A DNA stretch of 64,000 nt from Pratylenchus scribneri. Lineage: Eukaryota > Nematoda > Chromadorea > Rhabditida > Pratylenchidae. The notes beneath the pieces are model-generated. The model was not told the origin of the DNA and ran no database searches. It was given only the letters and a program-made list of their open reading frames with translations. Where the stretch lies: contig JAQSEB010000015.1 in NCBI GenBank assembly GCA_030063045.1, positions 2,232,001-2,296,000 on the forward strand, in the 5' to 3' direction. Numbering within the stretch: the stretch's first letter is position 1; each line of letters opens with the position of its first letter. Positions 11,384-23,900 of this stretch are shown piece by piece. The position numbers and the translations under genes were made by a program.

Positions 11384-13833
11384 ATGGACCCAACATATTT
11401 TATTATGTTGTACACTTTGCTAGTTCTATCAGATATTATCGGATTGATCCTTTTTGGCTCCCTCTTCTACATAACAATCAAACATAGGTTTGTCAATGGA
11501 ATAATGAATTGTAAAAATTTTTCTATTTCTTGAGAACATCAATGCCAAACTCAAAAGTTCATAACTCCTTTTTTTGATAAAAATTTTATTTTCTTTTGAT
11601 TTTGTATAAGTTTCTAGGTCAGGGATTACGAATATATTTTATTTTTTAACTCAGAAAACTCCACAGTTAAAAAATTGGTATTTAAATCGAAGAAAATAAA
11701 GTTAATGGGTGGTCATACTGAGCCAAAAGGGACTAGGAGGAATGAAGAGGTATTGGAATATAAAATTTCATATTTGATAATAAAATGAGCTCATTTCATT
11801 TAACCATATTTGACATTTTTTAAATTAAAATAAGAAACCGTTTGATTTTCGGTTAGTCCATTTAAATGGGTTCAATTACTATAACCAAAATCCAAAAGCC
11901 CTTTAATAAATAATTTTTTTATAATGGTATTTTTCAAAAAAAAATACCAAATATTTCTTCTAAATTTAATTTGTCATTAATTTTCCATCTGAAAATTCAA
12001 TTCTATAGAAAACTACATAGTACTTGCCATTTGTTTATTGGCCTTTTCTCCTTATTCAGCTTCTTTTCCAAATTGTCCACTTTTGTTCCATATTTGTTTC
12101 ATATAATACCTGATTTGAATCGCATTTGCCCCAACATCGGTCTATGGCTTCAATTTTTGCCAGTTTGTTTACGTTATGGTGTCCATCCAATGATGTTTTT
12201 GATTGGGCTGGACAGATTGCTTAGTGTTTTATTCCCAATTTGGTAATTTTTAATTTTGTAAAATGAATAAATCCGGAAAGAATTCTGATTTTCATTCCGG
12301 AAAGAATTCTGATTTTAATTCCGGAAAGAATTCTGATTTTCATTCCGGAAAGAATTCTGATTTTCATTCCGGAAAGAATTCTGATTTTCATTCCGGAAAG
12401 AATTCTGATTTTAATTCCGGAAAGAATTCTGATTTTCATTCCGGAAAGAATTCTGATTTTAATTCCGGAAAGAGTTCTGATTTTCATTCCGGAAAGAATT
12501 CTGATTTTCATTCCGGAAAGAATTCTGATTTTCATTCCGGAAAGAGTTCTGATTTTCATTCCGGAAAGAATTCTGATTTTCATTCCGGAAAGAATTCTGA
12601 TTTTCATTCCGGAAAGAATTCAGATTTTCATTCCGGAAAGAATTCTGATTTTCATTCCGGAAAGAATTCTGATTTTGATTCCGGAAAGAATTCTGATTTT
12701 CATTTCGGAATAAATTCTGATTTTCATTCCGGAAAAAATTCTGATTTTCATTTTCTATAAATGTTTTCTGAATGAATAGAAAAAATTCCGGAAATATTTT
12801 CATTAAAAAAATTATAATTTAAAGGTACTCAACGAGAGAAAACAAATTTTATCTTCCTTCAATACTTTCAATTCCTGCAATATTCCTTACATATATGATA
12901 TTTATTGTTGCCAATGATATTAAGACGCAAACAAATATGTAAGTTTATTAATCAATTGTTAGAATATATAAATATTTCACGAATTTAGCGAAATTTTCTT
13001 GGGCCGATTCGGTGAACGTAATCCATCGACTGCAAATTACATTCTTTGTTTTACTGTGCTCACTTTTCTTTGTTATTTATTAATGATCATTAAAATTGTT
13101 TATGGGAATTCATCATCATCATCAATCCGGCAAGCTATCTTCAAATCACTTGGCCTCATTGTGCTCATTCAAATTTGTAGTTGGCTAATAAAGTTGATTG
13201 TCCCGCGTATGTTGGACAATTTGGAGCCAGAGCTGAAATCATTTATATTATTTTGTTTAACATGCTTCATTTCACTTGCTACAAATTCGGAAGTAATCCT
13301 TTTGTATTACACAAGGTGCGTTGATAATATGTAGGAGTGAATTTTTAAGTTTTGACCTATTCTTAGTTTACGATATGCATAAGATTTGATGAAAAAAAAT
13401 AAAAAAATTGTTTTTGAGCATTTATTTCATGTTCTTTTTCGGCCTATTTTTACCTATTTTGGCATTTTTTGAGGGAAAGCATTAAAAAATCTTATTTTGA
13501 CTTTATAAAACCTATTTTTAAGCAAATTTAAAAAAAAAATAAAATAGATTACAACTATTCTACGAGTTTTACCACCAAAAAATGCACTCCTAAAAATAAT
13601 AATATGTATTTAGAAGTAATTTGTAATTTTGAAATTTTTACATTTATAGCAGCGATCACCGAATGGCTTTCAAGAAAACTTTTGGCTGGATATATCGTAT
13701 CATTTCTGCATTCAATATTTCCAAAATTAGCCCTACTGCTGCTGCTCCTCTTGGAACAAATACCAATTTGAATTTGAAAGGATTGTCCACTCGAAATGGC
13801 CAAAAAATTAATTTAGCCACTACAAAATTTTAA
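11384..13833 (+). CDS. Nematode serpentine receptor (7TM GPCR) 2, Srsx-like
   Basis: Five phase-consistent exons: 11384-11487, 12009-12242, 12825-12938, 12989-13315, 13650-13833, giving 320 residues. TM1 starts at once (MDPTYFIMLYTLL); the first loop is TIKHRKLHST; TM3 ends GLDRLLSVLFP; TM4 follows in exon 3. Exon 4 encodes TM5 to TM7 and ends EVILLYYTR, joining to SSDHRMAFKKTFGW, the typical end-of-TM7 and helix-8 region of Srsx-type receptors. The class is recognised from these motifs only. It follows GPCR 1 on the same strand by 0.8 kb with a similar early exon layout, so the two may be old tandem relatives. Intron 2 holds a minisatellite in inverse orientation. Confidence 0.8.
12271..12755 (-). 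repeat. 24-bp minisatellite in GPCR 2 intron 2
   Basis: About 20 units of the 24-bp repeat in reverse complement relative to the arrays at 1337-8430 (reads CCGGAAAGAATTCTGATTTT). Variants include a TTTTAA change and a GAGTTC change. Located in the intron between the TM3 and TM4 exons. Confidence 0.95.
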
Positions 13834-14040
13834 ATTACCAATCAATATTTTTTTATTTTTTTTATCAAAAATAATGTGACTTTATAGATACAAATTTTAA
13901 AACAAGTCTTATTTGAATTTTTTCTACTTTATTATTAATCTAATATATTTAAATATAATATTATTGCATTTTCTAGGCCCCGAAGATAAAATTATAAAAA
14001 TGTAATAATAAAAATTAAACCCAAAAATTCTTAAAATTTT

Positions 14041-17000
14041 TCAAAATCTTTCATCATCGGCATTCTCATCGGCATTCTCATTTGAAATTCCGCCTTCTTC
14101 GTCATCTTCATTTGATTTTTCAATCCGTTGAATTTGTTCATCATTGGATGTGGCCATTTGGTCATTGCTTCTGTAATTGTAAATGAGTGTGCCAATAATG
14201 ATGATCAGAAAGGCGATGAAATAGAATGCATCAAACTGGAAATATTGAGAATTTATTAAAATTAGGATATTTAATAAAAAAAATATTCACATGTAAGAAT
14301 TTTTAAATAATAAAATATTTATGTCTAATTATTTACTATCAGAATCGATGATTTTACATTCATATGAATTTTAATTGTAAATAAAATATTTATTAGTCTA
14401 AAATAATAATTTTAGAGTAAATAATTTTAATTTAAAATATAATTTGTTTTATATTATGATTCAATAAAATAAATTCAAAATTCTTTTTATTAATTTTAAA
14501 AGGAAATAAAATAGAAAAATAAATTCCAAAATTTTTAAATCAAAACATTTTTCCGGAAATAATTAAAATATAAATTAATATTTTTTATGAAAATTTATTT
14601 TTAATTTTAGCAAAAAATAAACTAAAAAAATTAGAATTAAAATTTTTTTATTCATTTTCAATAAAAAAAACTCGAAATAAAAATAGATTCCCACACCTTT
14701 TGACCAAAAACAAAAACGCCGGCCAAAAGTGAATAGAAATCGGCGGTGAGCACAGAGATATTGAAGAGAAGGGCCGAGGAGCGATGCATCACAACACTGA
14801 CCAATGAATAGAAGCAAACCATGGAAACAGTGAACAACAAAAACATTGCAGCCGAAAATGCGCTCCATTGGAATTGGGCCAAATTTTGATATTCCAACAA
14901 AATTACTTGGACCGAGGAGAAGAGGAAGCCAAATAAGCCGACCATTGCCAGATATTCGGACCTGGAAAATAAGTAATTAATAAATTTTCAATATTTATTT
15001 GAAATGATATACCGTATATCTTCTATTATAGTGGCCACTCTCTAATAAAAGACCACTCTAAAAGTGCTCTGTAAAATTAGAGCCCAATTTCTAATAGATA
15101 CCAATCATCCTCTAAAAAACCATCTCTTGAGGATCTCTGAAAAATATTATTAGACCATGGGCCACTAATAGAAAATTTACGGTAAACTAAAAATATTTTT
15201 TCAAAATAAATTTAAAAATTTTAATATATTTTAATACAAATTTCAAAATTCACCGGGAATATTGCTTGACCAAAAATTCCTCGGACACATTTGCCACGGA
15301 GTAGAGAAATGTGCCAAGCAAGCAGAGTAAATCGCCTAGCAATTTGTTCGACCCTCCTTCTAGGCCACTGCCCCGGAATGCATCAGTGTAAATGGTCAAG
15401 CCTAGGCCAATAAGGCAAATTCCTTTAAAAATTCAGAATTTTGATTAAAATTATATACTTATAATTAATGTAAATTCAAAATTCTTTTTAAGAAATTCAG
15501 ATTAATTAAAAAATCAAAATTTTTTATTTAATTTAAAAATTTCGATTAAAAAATCAGAATTCTGATTTTAAAAAATTTTTATTTTAATTAAAAATTTAGA
15601 ATTCATTATAAAAAAATATAAAAAAATTTTGGTTAACGTAAAAGCAGAATTCCGATTATAATTTAAAAAATTCTTATTAATTAAAAAGTATCAGAATTCT
15701 GATGGCTACTATTTTTTTCCACTAAAATTATTTAAAATGCCATTAAAACAGTTTCTGACTTGTAGTAAATCAGATGCCGGTTTTAGACAATACAAATCTT
15801 ATACCAATTTGTAGATCACATCGAGACGAATCGAATGGTATATAATTTGTCATAATTTGGTCAAGAATTAAGGGTATTAAATCGTTTAAACCATATTACC
15901 AGTTTTTGGTTTAAATAAACTCTTTAATTCTTTAACAAACCATGACAAATTATATACCATTTGATTCGTCTCGATGAGATCCACAAATTGGTATAAGGTT
16001 TGTATGATCTAAAACCGGTTTCTGATTAACTACAAGTCAAAAACCGTTAATAATTTTTGTGGCATTTAAAATATCAAAATTCTGAATTATTTTTAAAATC
16101 TTTATTAGAGAAATTGGAATTTTTATTTAATAAAAAAATTCTGATTTAAATAAAAATTCTTACTTAGAATTCTGATTTAATTAAAAATTTTTTGATTAAA
16201 ATAAATCATAATTCTGTTATAGATGTTTTAATTTGTCGAAACTGACCAACTCCGCTGAAATGCCTTTTTGTATAGTGAACTGTCAGAAATATGGCAGACA
16301 GAACCATTACAATGGGAATAGTGAAACAATCGAGCAATTGAATTGCGGTGATCGTCGTAAACTGATAGGCATAGACCATGGCCTAAAGAAATTAATAATA
16401 AATTTGATTAAGCCTTTCCAGCAGGTTGATTTTTTATTAAAAATAAAAAATATTAAAACGGCAAATTTTCAATTTCAATTTTTAAAAGATGAACAAGACT
16501 GTTTTAAAATTTCAAATTAGACTTAAAAAACGGTCTAGTGCAATTTGTGTATCCAAAAGCCCTTTATTATGCTTCCAATAGCGCTTTTTGCTTCCAATAA
16601 TATAGGTTTAGGCTTTAGGACAGAGGTCCCAGATGTACTTTTTTAAAAGATTTGTACTTTTTTTTTACTTTGGTGTACTTTTTGTACTTTTTTTTCACAA
16701 AATTATGAAAAAATTGTAAAAATTTTTCGCTGCGTGGCTATTTTTGGCTCCAATTTTTTTATTACTGGCCATTTTAATGATATTTTTAGCCTATGGCTCG
16801 AAAAATTGTAAAAAAATTTTCACGAAAACATGTAATCATTGTACTTGGTTGATCTCATATTGCCCATTTAATAATTATAATAAAAAAAAACCCAATTAAA
16901 AAATTTTAATTAATTTATATTAGCTCAAAACGAAAATCTTTTTTTTGACACCAAAATCTTTTTTTAAGGCCAATGTACTTTTTTTTGAAAAAAAATCTGG

Positions 17001-18769
17001 GACCTCTGCTTTAGGGCTATTTTAGACTATAGATTAGGGCTCAGCAGCATGGGGTTTAGGATAGAATAGTTTATGTTTTAGGGATAAGGGAATGCTGTTT
17101 AGAGCAAAGAGAGGCTAAATTATGCTTAAAATATTTTGATTGGACGCATAAAGAGCCTTTGAAAAAACGCACAAACTCTGCACTATTACCTAAAACTTCT
17201 TTTGGTGAGTTTATTTTGAAATTTATAACATTTTTATTCAATATTTTCTTTTCCATTTTTTATAAAAAATATGTCTTACAAAATTGGCTTCCACATCGAT
17301 CAGTGCCAATGCCAAATATTTCCATCCTCGATTTTTGAGGATGCTGAACAATTCCCGCTCATCATCATCATTTCCCACTTCTTCATAGTCTCGTCTCTCT
17401 TTCGCTTTACACAAAAATGTTGACCCATAAATTGCCATCAAAATGAGGTAAGTTGGAAGATTTTGAGCTGCAGAAAATCGGGAGGATTTTCAACCAAAAA
17501 ATGCTGTTGTAATTTGTATTAGAAAGGAACTATGTCACTAAATGAGAATACTTTGTTCTAACACTGGGCTCGGCCATAATTCACTCATTACTTTTTTTTT
17601 GTCTAATTTCATGTAACATGGAGTTGTACTAACTCCCAAATCCCAATGGCTTATAGCATAAATACCTATTGTTTGACTCAATTTTAAAGATTTGTTTTAA
17701 TTTACGGAATAATGATAGTGTGGATAAAGCCTTTTTCGACTTTTACATAATTCTCTGAATTTTTAAACAGAAATTTTTTTTTTGATAGGTCCCTTCTAAT
17801 AAGTTTACATATTGTCTTATAACACATCAAGGAAAATGTTTGCTTTTTCAATAATAAAACATTTTTATAAGCTCGTATTTTTTTAGAAATTTAAATTGTT
17901 TTATCAGTCATTCAATTTTTGGTAATCAGGATAAGATAAATGATTTTTTTTGTTTATTTAAATTCAATAGGATCACATAATACTTATAATAATTTTTCTA
18001 AAATAAAACCTGTCGGTGCATTGAATTTCCCGTTTGACAAGAATTGTGAGCTGATTGCAGTGCCACATAAGCAAATTGACATCAATTGCCCAAGGAGTAT
18101 GGCTTGGAAGTTACTAAAAAATAAACCCATCCAAATATTTAGCAAAATCAGTAAAATCCAAATCGATCTATCATATTTGGTTATTCCCTATTCATTATTA
18201 CTCATCGACGCTTTGAGATCGAGAAGCTACAATTAGAGAATTTTGATTTAAAAGTTCAATGAAAAAATTAAATTCTATAAATATTTCAGACTGATGTATT
18301 TTTACAAATAAAGCGTAAAATGAAAATTGATTGATTAGATTTTTATTTTCTTATATTTAATTATTTCTCATTTTATTTAGAAGAGTATAACATTCTAGTA
18401 GCTCTGCTGATTTGTTAATTAAAAAAACAATTCTCAAATTAAGGAGTCAAATTTTTAAGGTTTAGTGCTTCTCGATTGACCACTAATTTATTGAGTAATT
18501 ATAATTATGCTGATTTATTTTTTTATTAGAATATATGAAGTTCAAAATATAAAAAAGAGAGTTAATTTTTTCGATCAACAGAAAAACCTTGGAATAAGTC
18601 CAAAAATACGACAACAACCATTCAAGATGAATTCGATTCGATGGAAAATGCCATTTTCTGCTGCAAATGCTGCTGGTCTTGATGAATACTGAAAGATAAT
18701 TTGAAAATAAATTTTATAAAAAAAAATATTGAAAAATTCCAATTAATTAAAATAGCAATTTACCTCCAT
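14041..18769 (-). CDS. SLC35F: SLC35F1/F2-like solute carrier
   Basis: Eight exons on the minus strand with consistent phases: 18769-18764, 18688-18588, 18113-18010, 17467-17280, 16382-16247, 15422-15254, 14961-14697, 14235-14041, giving 387 residues. It aligns along its length with the SLC35F1/F2 group of the drug/metabolite transporter superfamily: ILLGQLMSICLCGTAISSQ, ALIDVEANF, AYQFTTITAIQLLDCF, NVSEEFLVKQYSR, EYLAMVGLFG and LTADFYSLLAGVFVFGQK match family blocks in order. About ten membrane spans are expected; the C-terminus is acidic. Substrate is unknown for the nematode protein. The first exon holds only two codons (ATG GAG), supported by the splice phase. Its 3' end is 207 bp from the convergent GPCR 2 gene. 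Introns contain fold-back elements. Confidence 0.87.
15758..16040. repeat. Fold-back element, AAACCGGTTT family
   Basis: Long imperfect inverted repeat in SLC35F intron 5. The left arm starts near TGACTTGTAGTAAATCAG and runs through GCCGGTTTTAGAC and a GATCACATCGAGACG block; the right arm is the reverse complement. Related copies lie near 22744, 30661, 31275, 43340 and 49858. Confidence 0.75.
16621..17009. repeat. Fold-back element in SLC35F intron 4
   Basis: Terminal inverted repeats CAGAGGTCCCAGATGTACTT (left) and the complement of AAAAAATCTGGGACCTCTG (right) enclose about 390 bp of T-rich sequence. No ORF. Miniature inverted-repeat element by structure. Confidence 0.65.
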
Positions 18770-20953
18770 TTTGTACAGGTATAATTTAAATAAAAATGGA
18801 ATTAAATGAAGAAAAAAAATTAATTTAAGTGAAAATTTTAATATTGCCACATAAGCTAATTAATAATTTAAGAAAAAAATTAAGCTATATTATTAAAAAT
18901 TTATTGGGCCAGTAAAAAATTCGTTTAATAGACGACATCTCCAAATCTCACCGGATTAATTAATTAATTTTATTGTTACATCCCGCCAATTCAAATTCAA
19001 ATATCTCGTCATTCCCAGGGTCGAATTCTGATTTTTATTCCGGAAAGAATTCTGATTTTCATTCCGGAAAGAATTCTGATTTTCATTCCGGAAATAATTC
19101 TGATTTTCATTCCGGAAAGAATTCTGATTTTCATTCCGGAAAGAATTCTGATTTTAATTCCGGAAAGAATTCTGATTTTAATTCCGGAAAGAATTCTGAT
19201 TTTAATTCCGGAAAGAATTCTGATTTTCATTCCGGAAAGAATTCTGATTTTAATTCCGGAAAGAATTCTGATTTTCATTCCGGAAAGAATTCTGATTTTA
19301 ATTCCGGAAAGAATTCTGATTTTAATTCCGGAAAGAATTCTGATTTTCATTCCGGAAAGAATTCTGATTCTCATTCCGGAAAGAATTCTGATTTTTATTC
19401 CGGAATCCTTCCACTCTCAAAGGCCACCTTTACTGCTTCTCGCCTATCCCAAGGCTATATTTTATTTTAATTGATTTTCAGAAAGTGGCCCGGTTATTGA
19501 TTTAATACGGCCGCCGTTCTCTCCTATTAAGCCAAAATCTTAGCCCAGAGGCAATAAAATCGCTGGTATAATATTTTGGCCATCATTTACTTCTAGCGCC
19601 ATATTTCCTCCCAGCATCATTCCCTCTTCTTTTTACGACTTCATCTCTCCTTTGTTGGCCAGAGTGCTTGCTCAAAAAATTCTTGCTGGCACGCGCCGCG
19701 CTCTTTTGTTGTGATTTACTGATCAACGGCAGGACGATGGCCCATATCTGAACTAAATATTTTCGATTATTTCTCCACCATTAACAAATAGAAAGATCCA
19801 CTTTTTTCGATCCAGCTAATATTTCAGCGGCACTTCCCCCATTCCCATCCACCCCCCCCCCCCCCCCCCCATAATGCCTTTTCTCCTCTTTACATGATAA
19901 TATATAATTCGCGCGCGGTGAAAAAATCATCCCATTTTCCCTCATTAGTAAATTCACTGCTCTCTCCCCAATTTTCTATTTCATTTCATATTCCTCGTTC
20001 AGTGCATAAGTTTGCTTTTTTTCAAGTCAATGCTTTTTTTTCAAGTCAAATTTAATAAGATTAATTTCATTTTGCTTTTTTTCAAGTCAAATTTGATAAG
20101 ATTAACTTCATTTTTTTATTCTTTCAGGTTCTTTTATCTAGGTATATCTCAGCAAGGAATAAGCAATTAATGAAGTCTATATCTCATTCGAATTAATAGA
20201 TATAAGACTTTTTTTAAAAAATATCGGTGGCAGATTTTTTAGAACTACTAGGTAAGGTTATGGCGGAACGGGACATTTTATGGCGCCTAATGAATGCTTA
20301 AAAGAATGTATTTTTTATCATAGAATAGAGCAAAAGATTCTCTATCATCATTCATCTCATATAAAAAACAAATATAAAACAAATTTTTATCACATTTTTT
20401 AAAAATCAAAAACCTTCAAAATTGATACCATTTTTCCCACTTTTATTCAATAGCTCATAACTTTCCCTATTTAGAATGATATAAAATGATTTTCATATCA
20501 TTCAATAGACAATGCATTACTCTAGCAAAATCGTAAAAAAAAACATTAAAAACGGTTTAGATTAAGACGAGTTATAAAGCAAAAACTGGTCCGTCACAAA
20601 ATGTCACCGTAATCATGTTACGATGACCCTCATTGATGATCCGGTATAGGGTTAGGCTATTTAGGGGATAGGGTATGATCATGTCACATACCGTAAATCT
20701 AAACCCTATCACCCATTGGGGACTCTTCATTTAAAAAATATCTGCCCTGGTTTAATTAGCAAATATCTAAATTATTTTATTAATTAATATAAGCGAAATA
20801 AAAAACTGTTCTTCTATAAAATTCATTTTTATTTCTCTCATATTTTTTATTAATTAAAATTCAATTTCATAAAATTTATCACACTTTGGGAAGATTGAAA
20901 AATAATTCCCCATGGGGAATTAAAGTATATACGGTATATTGTTTCTATTAAGA
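18770..20953. other. Divergent intergenic region with minisatellite
   Basis: Separates the SLC35F start (minus) from the secreted-protein start (plus), so it should contain both promoters. It holds the 24-bp array (19023-19407), a run of 19 C at 19852-19870, a short tandem duplication around 20010-20115 (CTTTTTTTCAAGTCAA), and at about 20590-20745 a repeat related to 39600-39780. No exon seen. Confidence 0.5.
19023..19407 (-). repeat. 24-bp minisatellite, intergenic
   Basis: About 16 units of the 24-bp repeat in the reverse orientation, about 250 bp upstream of the SLC35F start. Fifth block of this family in 18 kb. Confidence 0.95.
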
Positions 20954-23900
20954 ATGGCAAAATTGCTCAATTTCTTTATTCTTTTGTTGCTTCTACTCTT
21001 CATCCTAGGCCAATTAGGCGAATGTGGCGGCAAGAAAGGAAAGGGGAGTAAAAAGAAAAAGAAAGGAGGGAACGGTAGCAAAAATGAAAATACTGATGCC
21101 GAAGGAAATGAAGCGGAACCATCAGAATTGGCGGATTTGGGAGATTCACCAAAAATTCATGAAGGAGAAGATCAAAAGAGGAAGTCGGAAAAAGGAAAAT
21201 CTGTCGACGCTGGTCCCTCATCGGATGTTATGGCCGTGGCTGCTGCGCAACATGTAGAGAATCGAGCGCAATATCTGGGCGGAAGCCTTTCTCAGTTCAA
21301 ATGTAAAATATTTTATTTTAAAATAATTAATTTTCAAATTTTATTTAGTTGAAAATTTTCTGAATCGTGAAATTGCGGTGAATTTTTTAAAACAACCTTA
21401 AATTAATTTTTAATATTTAAGTCGCCTAAAACGAATAAGGAATATAAAAGTCTTCTTGACGATGCACAAGATCATTTGCTGAATTTTGAAAAGGATAAAG
21501 GACAGACAATGTGAGAAAATGTTATTAAAAAATCAAATTTAATGGTCTCAAAAATAAAATATTATTTACTTCAATTAATTATACATTGGATAATTTTTAA
21601 GAAAAATTTACTACATAAAATTAAGTGAATTTACTTAACATTATATTGATCGAAAATTTAGCATTTTTGGCTGAATTTATAAATGTGGCAAAATCTAGTT
21701 TTTTTTTTCTTTTTGATTAGCTCCTATAGTTAGCATTTATTCACTGATCACAGTAAAATTTTATAATATCAAAATGTCAATCTTTCAATTATAATTTATA
21801 TAGGTATAAATTCAATAATATCTAAAATTTATTCTAGAAAACACTTCGGGTTCCCGTTCGGGTTTCGGGTCTTGTTTAATTCGGAAAAACTCAAACCGAA
21901 ACCCGTCCACAGAATTTTTCTGAATTTTCAAATCCGAACTCGGGTTCGGATTTTTCTGGTTTCGTGGCAGCTAGGTCTGAAATATTGATTTTTCTTAATT
22001 TCACATTCCCAAAAAATAAGCTTATGAGTACTAATCTATTAAAATATTGCTCGTTTAAATTTTTTTACCATTTTTACTGCTAAATTTTTTTCCTTTTTTT
22101 CACTGTCTTTTGAAAAAGCACAAACCCGACCCGAAACCCAAGATTTTGGCACTCGGGTTTTTTTAAAATAATAGAATACTAATCAGAATAATTTTGGGGT
22201 CCGGGATTTTTTCGGGTAACAAGACTTGGTGAATCCGACAGACATGCTTGGCCGATCTCTAATTTATATCAATTCTATTTTTCAGCAATAATATTCTCGA
22301 ATTGATCAAAGAAGGGCTTCAAGGCAGAACAATGAAATACATTCGATTGATTGGGGCAGGCAGTTTGCGCCAACATGATGAACATTACAATTATGCCAAG
22401 GAGACACGGGCAGAACATATGGCCGTATTAGAATTGATTAAAAAGGAGGCTGGAAATGATTATTATGCCAAATTGTATAGTCAACAGCACCAAATATTTG
22501 CCATATATCAGCTAGTATTGGCCAAACTAGTTGGTTTATTTTCTTTTCAATTTCGGAAAGATTTTCTGGTTGAATTTTGCAAATGCGAATTTTATTCAAT
22601 TCCGAAAAAAAATTTTCTTGATGAATTCGTATTTTAATTGTCTAATAATTCAATGGATGGTATTTACTATTTAATTTGGCGAAAAAAAAAATTGAAAATG
22701 TCAAAAAGTTTATAACGTTTTAACGGTTTGACCAAAAATTCATAAACCATATACCATTGGATAGAGCTCGTCAAGATGCGTCGATTGGTATATATTTTGT
22801 CTTGGTTTGATCAAAAATTAAGGGTTTTAAACCACTTAGACCCTTTTATGGGTTTTGTTTTAAAACCAATTAAACCGTAACAAATTATATACCATTCGAC
22901 GCGTCTTGATGAGCTCTATCGAATGGTATATGGTCTGTGAATTTTAAAAATGCCAAAATATTGATGAATATTGACATAAAAGTTCACGCAAATCAGCAAA
23001 AACATTGATAAAAATATGTTTTGGTTGTTTTCAAGCTATTTTAAGCTGCGCAAGAAATATATTGATATCAATGAAAATCCGTTCCCTACTATTCTCAAAT
23101 TTTTCCACTGCCACAGATTGCTGAGCAATTTAATGTCGAACATGTCACTGTGGAGGATATGCATTTGGCCTTAAAAGAAAAAGGCGTTTTAGTATTAAAA
23201 AATAAAAAAATAATTTTTTATATCTAATCTACAATTTTTCCTCTGTCACAGATTCCTGATGAGCAATTTAAAGTGAAGCATGTCATTGTGGAGGATTCGG
23301 AACAGAAATTCCTGAAAGAAATTTTAGGATATACGCCAATTTTGGGCAATAATGGACCGCAAGGAAATTTGGTCAAAATTCCCAACCAAGTTGCAAAAAT
23401 GAGTCCAGAGGATGTCACTATGATTATAATGATCAATTGTATGCTTTTTTTTTAATATAATGCCTTAATTTTAAATTTTTTTTTGTATACAACATTAATT
23501 CATAGATCTAAAAATATAAAATAATCCCAGCTAAAGCTTTTAAGACTCATCAAAAAAATAGAAATAATCGGAAAATTGGAGGGATTAAATTTTGTGTTTG
23601 GGGGGAAATTTGAAATATTTCGACGATTATGGAGAACTTAATATAGCATTAGTTCACCAATAAATAAATTACTTGAACCTGTATAGGTTCATAAACCGGT
23701 TTCGAAAATTTCAAACTTTATTTGACGCTTTTCGATGAGCTAATAAGCCAAGAATCTGCCATCATTTTCGTTCAGACACAATTTATTCATTGAAAAACGA
23801 ATGGGTACTAGTCTGTTATTGGGGGGTGCAAAATTTTAACGGGGGGTGCAAAATTTTAATGGGGGGTGCAATGTAAAATTTATTATTCTGCCTCCCCTAA

